DNA of 64,000 nucleotides, taken from assembly GCA_018668255.1 (NCBI GenBank), contig JABISZ010000072.1:1-64000 (forward strand), written 5' to 3'. The position numbers were made by a program, and so were the translations under genes. Source of the DNA: Pseudomonadota bacterium. GTDB lineage: Bacteria > Pseudomonadota > Gammaproteobacteria > Ga0077536. The notes beneath the pieces are model-generated. The model saw nothing but the letters and a program-made list of their open reading frames with translations. It ran no database searches and had not been told where the DNA came from. Positions 52,156 to 60,195 of the stretch are shown here, one piece after another. Position 1 is the stretch's first letter. Each line of letters begins with the position of its first letter.

Positions 52156-53586
52156 ATGAAGTTTACAGACGGGATAATTGTCGTGGTAAAAAAGGACTGT
52201 CCTACATGCCTGCTTATAGCTCCAGTACTTGAAGAGTTGGAACAGTCAGGTAAGGAAGTAAGTGTCTATTATCAAGACACATCAGATTTTTTATCAGTTA
52301 CCAATGTGATCGACGATCGAGAATTGGAGGTGTCTTATAGACTTAATATCGAGATAGTTCCGACACTACTAATGTTTTCCGGTGGGAAAGAATCCAGTCG
52401 CTTAACTGGATGGGAGCGAGAAGAGTGGCGAAGCTGCCTTGAGCTTGAGTCTTTGGGTGAAGATCTTCCTGATTGGCGACCTGGATGCGGTTCTCGTTCT
52501 GTAGAGCCTGAGATAATTGATGTTTTGGAAGCTAAGTTCGGGAACTTTGATTTTTCTGCGCGAAAAATTCCCTTGCCATTACTAGCTGACGACATTGAGT
52601 ATTGCTTTGAGAATGGATGGACTGACGGATTGCCGGTAGTCCCACCGACTCAAGAGCGGGTGCTGCGAATGCTTAAAGGGACCTCACGAGCACCGAACGA
52701 AGTACTGGGGGTCTTACCGCCGTATTCCATTCAATGTACCGTATCTAAAGTTGCTATAAACGCGGTGTTAGCCGGGTGTAAGCCAGAATATTTTCCGGTT
52801 GTGCTTGCTGCAGTAGAAGCAGCATTAGAACCGGCATTTTGTTTGCACGGGTTGTTAGCCACAACTTGGTTTTCTGGTCCTATGGCGATCGTAAACGGGC
52901 CAATACGCAGTGAGATTAATATGAACTGGAGTGGCAATGTGCTGGGCCAAGGTAGTAGGGCGAACTCTACTATCGGAAGGGCGCTGCAGTTAACTGTGCG
53001 TAATGTTGGAGGAGGCGAGCCTCAAAAAACTGATCAGTCTACTTTTGGCTCTCCTGTTAAATACGGATTTTGCTTTGCCGAAGATGAAAGTACTTCCTGG
53101 ACCACGTTGTCTGAAGAACGCGGGTTAGATCGGGGTGTCTCCGCGGTGACACTATTTAGTGCTGATGGACCGATCGGTTGCGTTGACCAAAAGTCCAGAG
53201 AGCCAGAGGGTTTAATCTACTCACTTGTAGGGACATTAAAAGGCATCAATCATATCGATATGGCCAACGGTTCTGATGCTGTAGTCATCATTGGCCCAGA
53301 GCACGGAAGAGTGTTTGACAATGCTGGGTGGAGCAAAGAAAGAACGGTTGATGCTCTCCAATCAGCTCTTTTGATACGCGGGGAAAACCTTGGAATGGGC
53401 ACAGACCCCGAAGTAGCGAGCAAGGAACAATCGAGCCAATCTGAAAAAATTGCAAAGTTCCGTGAAGGTGGCTTGACTCTGGTTAGAGCAGGCGGACAAG
53501 CGGGTCTTTTTTCAGCAATAATTCCGGGATGGATCATGAAAGGTGCACCAGGGACAGACCCTGTAACTAAGGAGATTAAACTATGA
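52156..53586 (+). CDS. Thioredoxin-fold protein fused to a large unassigned domain, upstream partner of the selenoprotein
   Basis: A 476-residue protein. The ATG at 52156 is preceded by GGAGG; the frame's TTG at 52123 adds an unlikely tail. Residues 1-80 form a thioredoxin-like domain with CPTC (Cys15, Cys18) in VVVKKDCPTCLL and a cis-Pro region VPTLL. The C-terminal part (about 120-476) has NGWTDGLPVVPPTQERV, GPIRSEINMNWSGNVLGQG and IVNG segments; I do not recognise a named family. Its stop overlaps the selenoprotein start (ATGA at 53583-53586), so they are coupled and probably act together, perhaps reducing the selenoprotein. Single or double gene operon. Confidence 0.8.
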   Translation: MKFTDGIIVVVKKDCPTCLLIAPVLEELEQSGKEVSVYYQDTSDFLSVTNVIDDRELEVSYRLNIEIVPTLLMFSGGKESSRLTGWEREEWRSCLELESLGEDLPDWRPGCGSRSVEPEIIDVLEAKFGNFDFSARKIPLPLLADDIEYCFENGWTDGLPVVPPTQERVLRMLKGTSRAPNEVLGVLPPYSIQCTVSKVAINAVLAGCKPEYFPVVLAAVEAALEPAFCLHGLLATTWFSGPMAIVNGPIRSEINMNWSGNVLGQGSRANSTIGRALQLTVRNVGGGEPQKTDQSTFGSPVKYGFCFAEDESTSWTTLSEERGLDRGVSAVTLFSADGPIGCVDQKSREPEGLIYSLVGTLKGINHIDMANGSDAVVIIGPEHGRVFDNAGWSKERTVDALQSALLIRGENLGMGTDPEVASKEQSSQSEKIAKFREGGLTLVRAGGQAGLFSAIIPGWIMKGAPGTDPVTKEIKL

Positions 53587-54101
53587 CTTCTGTTTTACTT
53601 GACCCTACGGGCGAATTACAACCTATCGAAAGGTCCCCCATAAAGAAAGTTAAGTCTCTATCGGGATTGAAACTTGGTCTTTTAGACATATCTAAAGCGC
53701 GTGGTGATGTGTTCTTAGATCGGCTGGACGGCCTATTTTCTGAGGCTGGAGCCACTGTTTTTAGATATAAAAAACCTACATTTGCAAGACCAGCGCCTAT
53801 CGGCCTGATTCAAGAGATTGTTGGGAATGTAGATGCTGTTATAGAAGGTCTCGCTGACTGAGGTTCTTGTACGTCGTGCAGTTTGCAGGACATAAAAGAA
53901 TTAGACAGTAGGGGTATTCCCGGAGGCTTTATTGCTTCTAGTGTTTTTGAAAATGCAGCGATAGCTCATGGTGAAGCTGTGGGCTTTGCGGCAGATAGCC
54001 TTTTCGTAGCCCATCCTATTCAAGATAGAACTGATGAGGAAATGAAGTTGTTGGCCGAGACTGCATTTGAGCGAGCAGTGGCCTTGATTTGTCATGGTTA
54101 G
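53583..54101 (+). CDS. UGSC-motif selenoprotein (in-frame TGA at 53859-53861)
   Basis: A 172-residue protein when the TGA at codon 93 is read as selenocysteine. The first 92 codons and the part after TGA are in the same frame, and the frame continues to a TAG at 54099-54101. Around the site the protein reads VIEGLAD-U-GSCTSCSLQDI, the signature of the marine UGSC (Sec-Gly-Ser-Cys) family. A hairpin that can act as SECIS follows the TGA by 11 bases (53873-53891). AAGGAG lies eight bases before the ATG, and its ATG overlaps the stop of the thioredoxin-like gene. Reaction unknown. Reading the TGA as a stop would leave two half-proteins, of which the second starts with TTG and no ribosome site. 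Confidence 0.9.
53873..53891 (+). promoter_or_regulatory. Putative bacterial SECIS element for Sec93
   Basis: GTC-G-TGCA-GTT-TGCA-G-GAC forms a hairpin with a seven-pair stem interrupted by a G/G mismatch and a three-base loop (53881-53883). It begins 11 bases after the TGA, and its loop starts 19 bases after it. Sequence and distance resemble the Escherichia coli fdhF SECIS, where TGCAGGTCTGCA lies at nearly the same place. Confidence 0.7.
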
Positions 54102-54131
54102 TTCGCTGGAAGAATATAGGGTTGGTCAGAG

Positions 54132-55319
54132 TTAAGTAAAAATAGGAAGTGGTTGGAATTTTCCTTTCAAGATGTCATCAGCTTTTTGTGACTCCAGCCA
54201 ACCTTCAATCGCAGTCGCATATACGCGCCTGAAATCTGTGGTGAATTTTAAATTGTCTGTATCGTTAAGATCTAAAAGGTTAGGCGTTTTTCCGTAATGC
54301 CCTCCCTTTACAGGTTTGCCTGCGAAGAACATTGTGTTCGCTGTTCCGTGATCGGTACCTAGGTTGGCATTTTCGCCTGCGCGCCTGCCAAATTCAGAAA
54401 ACATCATAAGGGAAACATTGTCAGCCATACCCAGACGTTCCATATCATCGAGAAAGCCTCTTACTGCATCGGCAGCATATGTTAATAACCGTTCATGGAG
54501 ATTTACTTGATGCACATGAGTGTCGAAGGCATTGTTTCGAAAGGCGACATAATAAATCTGAGTAGGGAACTCTGCAGCGATACAAGCTGCAACTTTATCG
54601 AGTTGACTGGAGAATACGCCATAATCAACAGGAGAGCTATATTTTTCCCATGCGTTCCTGACTTTCAACGATGAGGCGGTAGCGCTTCTGGCTATGTTAT
54701 TTAAGAAGTTGAGTGATAGATTCGCTTGGCTACTTTCGATTTTTATCTCTGGGATTGCCGCGAGTTGCTCGTTCCGTATTATTCTTCGAAACTCCGACGG
54801 ATCGTCGAACACAATCGGGGTGTGATATTTACTTTGTACAGCTAAAGATTGAGAAGAATCGATATTGATAATATAGTTTTCTGGCGCATGGGGCGCTAGA
54901 GCATCAGCTGTTCTACCAACCCAGCCATATGGATCTCCGCTGTTAGGAGCAGCCGTATGCCAATAAGCCATAGAAGTGAAGTGTGAATATGACGGTCTTT
55001 CATAACCACAACCATGTATGATCGCCAGATCCCCACGGTCCCAGATCTGTTTCATTCCCGCGAGTCCTGGATTCATTCCCCATTCATCATCAATTTTTAG
55101 TATTTTGTTTTTGGGTAGTGCAATTGAAGGGCGCAGCTTGTAATACTCATCATCCCTATAGGGGACAATTGTATTTAGCCCGTCATTTCCTCCAGATAAT
55201 TCGAATATCACGAGCACTCGCGGCTTGGGTGCGATGAGAGGCGCCCCGATCGACATCGCCGGCTGCAACGCGACTCCTGCGAGTGCTGCTGCCTGCTTTA
55301 GTAGTTGGCGTCTGTCCAT
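54132..55319 (-). CDS. DUF1501 domain-containing protein with Tat-like signal
   Basis: A 395-residue DUF1501 protein. The N-terminus MDRRQLLKQAAALAGVAL looks like a twin-arginine signal peptide, so it is probably exported folded. Seen: LVIFELSGGNDGLNTIVPY, YWHTAAP and MFSEFGRRAGENANLGTDHGTAN typical of DUF1501. DUF1501 proteins usually travel with DUF1800 proteins, here directly upstream (seven bases). The pair's function is unestablished; they have been suggested to act on sulfated or other polymers or to be periplasmic hydrolases, which I cannot confirm. Confidence 0.92.
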   Translation of the reverse strand: MDRRQLLKQAAALAGVALQPAMSIGAPLIAPKPRVLVIFELSGGNDGLNTIVPYRDDEYYKLRPSIALPKNKILKIDDEWGMNPGLAGMKQIWDRGDLAIIHGCGYERPSYSHFTSMAYWHTAAPNSGDPYGWVGRTADALAPHAPENYIINIDSSQSLAVQSKYHTPIVFDDPSEFRRIIRNEQLAAIPEIKIESSQANLSLNFLNNIARSATASSLKVRNAWEKYSSPVDYGVFSSQLDKVAACIAAEFPTQIYYVAFRNNAFDTHVHQVNLHERLLTYAADAVRGFLDDMERLGMADNVSLMMFSEFGRRAGENANLGTDHGTANTMFFAGKPVKGGHYGKTPNLLDLNDTDNLKFTTDFRRVYATAIEGWLESQKADDILKGKFQPLPIFT

Positions 55320-55325
55320 AGTATA

Positions 55326-57119
55326 TTATCCCAATTGATATTCCGGGAGGCTCAAAATAAGATGGAGTAACATCCTAAGAGGGTACTCCAAAGAGCCGGC
55401 CACTTGCGAAATTTGTCGAGTGCCAATTTCGTTTTGAAGAAACTCGCTTAGCGATTTTTGAGTAGACAGGTCAAGAGGAACGGACAGAAATCGGTCAACG
55501 AAGTAGCTAACCACTTCTTCAGTGTTTTCTATTCCGTTGTTTAAGATCATGTCGGTCAGGTTGATGGCTGGAAGATCCCGCTCTATGGGTTTAACTCTTT
55601 CTATCGCCATTTGCCAACCGCGATAACTTCCAAATCGAGTATTGAATTCTTCGTTTCTGTCTGGTTGATTTGAAAGCGCGGCCTCGCCGTAGTCGACATC
55701 TGCTTTAGTGGCGTCAGTTATTGTTAATCCTTCCCTGACTTTTTTATGTACACTTAAGATACTGTAGCTATTATCCCCGTCTGGGTAACGATCCCATGGG
55801 ATAAAGGCTATGTCAGGGAAAAGCATATCATGGATGAAATTGCTTCTTTGTATAATTAGGCTGGGTGTGATCCACGATCTTCCGTAACTCCAACCTGCGA
55901 CAGTAGGAGGATGCATTAGCCTTTGCCCTAAGCGGCCTGTTGTGTAGTTGAAATCTGGAGTGCCTGGCAGGTTATCCAGCCCAAGCTTACGGTATGTTGA
56001 TACGACTAACTCAACTGGACTTTTTATACGGGTTGCTACTACCGGGCTTGAATAAAATATTTGAGATGAAAGTATGTCTTTTAGAAAAGGTTTCAGTTCG
56101 TATTTTTTGCTTTTTAAAGAAACGCCTAATTCCGCTTTTAAATCATCAGTGATTTTTTGACTTGCGAGAAAACCATAGATTTTCCCAGCAATAAATTCAG
56201 AAGTTACTTTTTGTTCAAGTATGATGTCGATAACATCAATACCGTCTAGATTTCCGGAGTGACCCAAAAATGTCTTACTATCGTTATCGTGTTCTAAGGC
56301 ATTAATCTCAAAATCCAGCCCTTTGAAATTCCAACCAGTAAAGGTTCTCGCAGCTTCTCTGACATCCTGTTCTGTGTAATGACCAACACCCATCGTAAAA
56401 ATTTCAACAATCTCTCTTGCAAAATTCTCATTGGGAGCTGATTTTATATTGACTCCAGCATCCAGAAACATCAGCATTGCGGGGTTTTGCGATACAGCTA
56501 TCATTAACGTTCTAAAATCGCCAAGCCCTTCACTTTGGAACAAAGTTAACTGCTGAAGCATTTTGCGGTAGTCTCTTACTTTGTCTTCATTCGTTGCAAA
56601 GTGTCCGTGCCAAAAAAGAGCCATTTTTTCCTGTAAGGGATAGTCTGAAACCAGCATTCTTTGGCCCCACCACTGTGTCACCCTGTCGGTTTCAAGTCGA
56701 CTAGCTCGCAGCCAATAGAAGAATTTATCTACTATGGGTTGTAGCGGACGGTTGCCATCAGGCCTAACTTTTATACCTAAAGCTGAACCAGTTTCCTTAG
56801 CTAAATTGGTAGTAGCCGGCCTGCTGGGAGGGAAAGGATCTAACCCAACATCAAAAACGCCAGAATGCACAAAGTCGTCGAATTTTTTCGAGCGGTTTTT
56901 TGGTCCATCTACGATTAGATCCACGGCATCTTTGAGAGAGAGTTGGGAGAATTGGTGAATTTCTTCAGGGGTGGAGCCGAACCCAGTGCGCTCGAGTAGG
57001 TGTTTTGCATTGCTGGCATTCCAGTTTTCTACTGTTAAGCGCTCGAGTGCCACTCCCTCATTAATAGTGCCGAGGAAAGCTAACAGCAGGACTAAAAATC
57101 TGTATTTAACCCTAGGCAT
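55326..57119 (-). CDS. DUF1800 domain-containing protein with signal peptide
   Basis: A 597-residue DUF1800 protein. The ATG at 57119 gives a signal peptide (MPRVKYRFLVLLLAFLG, cleavage near NEGVA) and overlaps the amidohydrolase stop by eight bases; an upstream start at 57140 is possible but less likely. Seen: AKHLLERTGFGSTPEEI, RVTQWWGQRMLVSDYPLQEKM with WHGHFATNEDKV, NENFAREIVEIFTMG and AARTFTGWNF, all DUF1800 hallmarks. It forms the usual pair with DUF1501 downstream. Exact activity unknown. Confidence 0.93.
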   Translation of the reverse strand: MPRVKYRFLVLLLAFLGTINEGVALERLTVENWNASNAKHLLERTGFGSTPEEIHQFSQLSLKDAVDLIVDGPKNRSKKFDDFVHSGVFDVGLDPFPPSRPATTNLAKETGSALGIKVRPDGNRPLQPIVDKFFYWLRASRLETDRVTQWWGQRMLVSDYPLQEKMALFWHGHFATNEDKVRDYRKMLQQLTLFQSEGLGDFRTLMIAVSQNPAMLMFLDAGVNIKSAPNENFAREIVEIFTMGVGHYTEQDVREAARTFTGWNFKGLDFEINALEHDNDSKTFLGHSGNLDGIDVIDIILEQKVTSEFIAGKIYGFLASQKITDDLKAELGVSLKSKKYELKPFLKDILSSQIFYSSPVVATRIKSPVELVVSTYRKLGLDNLPGTPDFNYTTGRLGQRLMHPPTVAGWSYGRSWITPSLIIQRSNFIHDMLFPDIAFIPWDRYPDGDNSYSILSVHKKVREGLTITDATKADVDYGEAALSNQPDRNEEFNTRFGSYRGWQMAIERVKPIERDLPAINLTDMILNNGIENTEEVVSYFVDRFLSVPLDLSTQKSLSEFLQNEIGTRQISQVAGSLEYPLRMLLHLILSLPEYQLG

Positions 57120-58290
57120 CGCCGACCGCCAAATGAGCACCTACGGGGACTTCAACCCGATAAAGTTTCGCAGCATTTCCCCATAAGATTTTTTCTTTAA
57201 CTTCTGGAGCACAGTCACCTAGGCCCTCACTAATCCTATCGTTTATTTCGGAGCCAAAGAGGGAGGTGGGATGAGGAAAGTCTGTTTCAAATAATATATT
57301 GTCAATGCCCACCTTATCTAACAGTCTTTTAGGAGCGACTTGCTCGAACCAGTAACAACTGTATACGTTCCTGCGAAAGTATTCGGATGGAAGCATATCA
57401 AGATCAGGCCGCTCGCTTTGCACGCTATTCCCCTCAAATTGATAATCTAAAGCCTCTAGCATAAACGGTATCCACCCTATTCCCGACTCTACCGATACAA
57501 ACTTGATTGTAGGAAATTTGGCCAAGACTCCTGACAGGAGTAAGTCACTGAGTTGAACGCCGTTGCGCATAAAAAATTCCACTGAAAGCTCTGCAAATGC
57601 AGCCATTTTTCCGACAACAGCCGATTTCTCTTTAGTAAGGCCGGTTTCCATATTTCCAGAGCCAATATGAAAACTAATTGGCAAGTCGTATTCACAAGCG
57701 ACTTCCCATAGCGGGTCCCAATGCGGGTCACCTAGGAAGGGGTGGCCAAATGATTGAGGGTCACCAGTGAATAAAATCCCTTTATGTCCAAGTTTGGCGC
57801 AACGATGTATTTCAGAGACCGAAGCTTCTACGTCCCAAAATGGGATAGATGTGATAGGTAGCAAGCGTCTCGAGTCAGCCGACGCCCATTCGGTTTGCCA
57901 ATCATTATAGACTTTAACGCAAGTAAGCATGAGCTCAGGGTCTTTGAGTTTCAGAAATGCTTGGTTCCCAAAGCCTCCGACATTTGGGTACATTACCATG
58001 GCCCAGATATTGTACTTGTCCATATATTTGAGGCGCTCAGCAGCATCCCACGCACCCGGGTGCATATCATCATAGCTATTAGGTGGATTCAGCATACTGC
58101 CGACTCCGGCGGTGGCACTATAGCCGAGACGGGCAATAGGTGTCTTTCCTATGTACCAAAGATAGCGACCATGTTTGTCTTTTCTGACTGTTGGGACAGC
58201 ATCTTTCATCTTTGCTGGGACTCGTTTGGTCCAGAGATCAGCACTTTCGGTAACATGAGTGTCTACGTCAATAATCGAATACTGTTGCAC
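57112..58290 (-). CDS. Amidohydrolase (amidohydrolase_2/ACMSD-like)
   Basis: A 392-residue metal-dependent hydrolase or decarboxylase of the ACMSD-like branch. Seen: IDVDTHVTESADLW (metal motif DxH in place of HxH), ISFHIGSGN, a C-terminal ETDFPHPTSLFG that holds the conserved Asp. The start is GTG at 58290 with AGGGGG about six bases upstream. It overlaps the DUF1800 gene and diverges from the deacylase. Reaction unknown: ACMSD-like members decarboxylate or hydrolyse small acids. Confidence 0.9.
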   Translation of the reverse strand: MQQYSIIDVDTHVTESADLWTKRVPAKMKDAVPTVRKDKHGRYLWYIGKTPIARLGYSATAGVGSMLNPPNSYDDMHPGAWDAAERLKYMDKYNIWAMVMYPNVGGFGNQAFLKLKDPELMLTCVKVYNDWQTEWASADSRRLLPITSIPFWDVEASVSEIHRCAKLGHKGILFTGDPQSFGHPFLGDPHWDPLWEVACEYDLPISFHIGSGNMETGLTKEKSAVVGKMAAFAELSVEFFMRNGVQLSDLLLSGVLAKFPTIKFVSVESGIGWIPFMLEALDYQFEGNSVQSERPDLDMLPSEYFRRNVYSCYWFEQVAPKRLLDKVGIDNILFETDFPHPTSLFGSEINDRISEGLGDCAPEVKEKILWGNAAKLYRVEVPVGAHLAVGDA

Positions 58291-58389
58291 AGTGCACCCC
58301 CTGCGTATAGCTTATATGAAGTTAGTAATAGACTAACCGGAGACAGACGATATTGCCAAGTAAAATGTGTCGGATTTGGAGGGGATTTC

Positions 58390-60093
58390 ATGACTTACGA
58401 TTTATTAATTAAGAATGGTTTTGTAGTTGATGGAACGGGAGCATCAAGGTTTCGAGCGGATGTGGGTGTGAAAAATGGAAAAATCGCTCATATAGGGAAA
58501 ATAAACGAGAGCGCGTTAGAGACGATTGATGCCGAAGGACAAGTTGTTACCCCCGGCTTTGTTGATGGGCACACACACATGGATGCCCAAATTTTCTGGG
58601 ATCCTTTAGGTCAGTGCTCCTGCTTCCATGGTGTGACTACAGTCATGATGGGTAATTGTGGATTCACACTTGCACCTTGCGCTGAAAAGGATGCTGATCT
58701 TGTTTTCAGAAATCTTGAAAGAGCGGAAGATTTGCCTCGCGATGCGATGAAGGAAGGAATCAATTGGCAGTGGGAGACTTTCCGAGAATACTTGGCGGTT
58801 ATTGATGCACTACCAAAAGGGATTAACTATGGCAGTTATATCGGACATTCCGCCCTCAGAACCTATGCTATGGGCGAGCGCGCGTTTACAGAATTAGCTA
58901 CGCCAGATGATCTGAAAAAAATGCAACTGGAACTCGAAGATGCTATGCGTGCTGGTGCTATTGGTTTTTCTACTTCCCGCACGGTCAATCACTTGACGGC
59001 AGACGATCGACCGGTCGCGAGCCGCGTTGCAGACTGGGCAGAAGTAACGTCTCTGGTTAAAACAATGGGTAATGTGGGTGGCGGTATTTTTGAATTAGCC
59101 AGTGAAGAACCTGGTCGCAGCCCACAGCGAAGAAAAGATTATTTTGATCGGCTAAAAAATCTGGCAGTTGAGTCTGGGTGCCCAGTTACTTACGGTATGC
59201 CAAGCATCCGAGTGGCGCCAGAGTTGTGGCCTGCTTTTTATGATTTGGGTGATGAAGTCGCTGAGGCGGGGGGCACTTTATTCATTCAAGCGCATAGTCG
59301 GTCCATCTCGACGATGCTGTCTTTTCGTTCACAAACGCCTTTTGACGCATGGGATGTGTGGCGTGATGTGCGAAACAAACCGATAGAAGAACAGATGGTT
59401 TTAATGCGCGATCCTGAAGTTAGACGCAAGCTAATTGACGTGGCTTCAAGGCCGTATGAAGGTCCGAAAGCAGCAGGTGCCGAGGCTAGACCTCCTGAAT
59501 GGGATTGGGTCTATTTATTTAACGGTGTGGGTGATGAACAGTTGATGTCTGAAGTTGCCAAAGAGCGAGGAGTCCATCCGGTAGAAGCGATGATAGATAT
59601 TGCCTTGGAGCGTAACTTTGATGTTTTTTTTCGCCAACCTTTGGCTAATGAAGACCAAGAGTCAGTGCTAAAAATGATGAAACATCCTAGAAGTGTGGTT
59701 ACTTTCTCTGACTCTGGCGCTCATGTTGCGCAGATAATGGACTCATCTCTACAAACGCACTTATTGAGTCACTGGGTAAGAGAAAAAGAGGCTTTCACGC
59801 TTGAAGAAGCGGTAAAATTAATAACATCTGACACAGCAAATGCTTGGGGATTAAAGGATAGAGGAGTCATTAAAGAAGGGATGAATGCCGATATATTGGT
59901 TTTCAATCCAGAGACCATAATGCCTAATATGCCTGAACTTGTTAATGATTTGCCTGCCGGAGCGCAACGCTTAAAGCAGACATCGACTGGGATTTCAAAC
60001 ACTATTGTAAATGGTTCAATACTGCTGAAAAACGATAAGCCGACGGGTGCACTTCCAGGACGATTGGTTAAAGGGATGAGTGCTAAGCTATAG
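58390..60093 (+). CDS. N-acyl-D-amino-acid deacylase family amidohydrolase
   Basis: A 567-residue amidohydrolase. The ATG at 58390 has GGAGGGG a few bases upstream; an open frame to 57895 is not translated evidence. Seen: LLIKNGFVVDGTGASRFRAD, VTPGFVDGHTHMDAQ with the HxH metal motif, GVTTVMMGNCG, and near the end TFSDSGAH and a DILVFNPE strand. It removes N-acyl groups from D-amino acids or similar. It diverges from the ACMSD-like gene and precedes an AOR by 102 bases. Confidence 0.92.
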   Translation: MTYDLLIKNGFVVDGTGASRFRADVGVKNGKIAHIGKINESALETIDAEGQVVTPGFVDGHTHMDAQIFWDPLGQCSCFHGVTTVMMGNCGFTLAPCAEKDADLVFRNLERAEDLPRDAMKEGINWQWETFREYLAVIDALPKGINYGSYIGHSALRTYAMGERAFTELATPDDLKKMQLELEDAMRAGAIGFSTSRTVNHLTADDRPVASRVADWAEVTSLVKTMGNVGGGIFELASEEPGRSPQRRKDYFDRLKNLAVESGCPVTYGMPSIRVAPELWPAFYDLGDEVAEAGGTLFIQAHSRSISTMLSFRSQTPFDAWDVWRDVRNKPIEEQMVLMRDPEVRRKLIDVASRPYEGPKAAGAEARPPEWDWVYLFNGVGDEQLMSEVAKERGVHPVEAMIDIALERNFDVFFRQPLANEDQESVLKMMKHPRSVVTFSDSGAHVAQIMDSSLQTHLLSHWVREKEAFTLEEAVKLITSDTANAWGLKDRGVIKEGMNADILVFNPETIMPNMPELVNDLPAGAQRLKQTSTGISNTIVNGSILLKNDKPTGALPGRLVKGMSAKL

Positions 60094-60195
60094 CGTACGA
60101 TTTCCTTGATTTTTTTCATTGAAGTTCGTATCTAAATCTTTAAAATACATACCGATAAAAGTCGTAGTAACGAATTAAAACTAGGTGAAATTTGA

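Noticed and set aside
53883-54101. Separate small gene starting with TTG after the TGA
   Set aside because: It is in frame with the upstream 92 codons, has no ribosome site, and together they make the UGSC protein; selenocysteine read-through explains it better.
57895-58389. N-terminal extension of the D-amino-acid deacylase
   Set aside because: It lies opposite the real amidohydrolase gene, looks like non-protein sequence, and a GGAGGGG ribosome site precedes the ATG at 58390.
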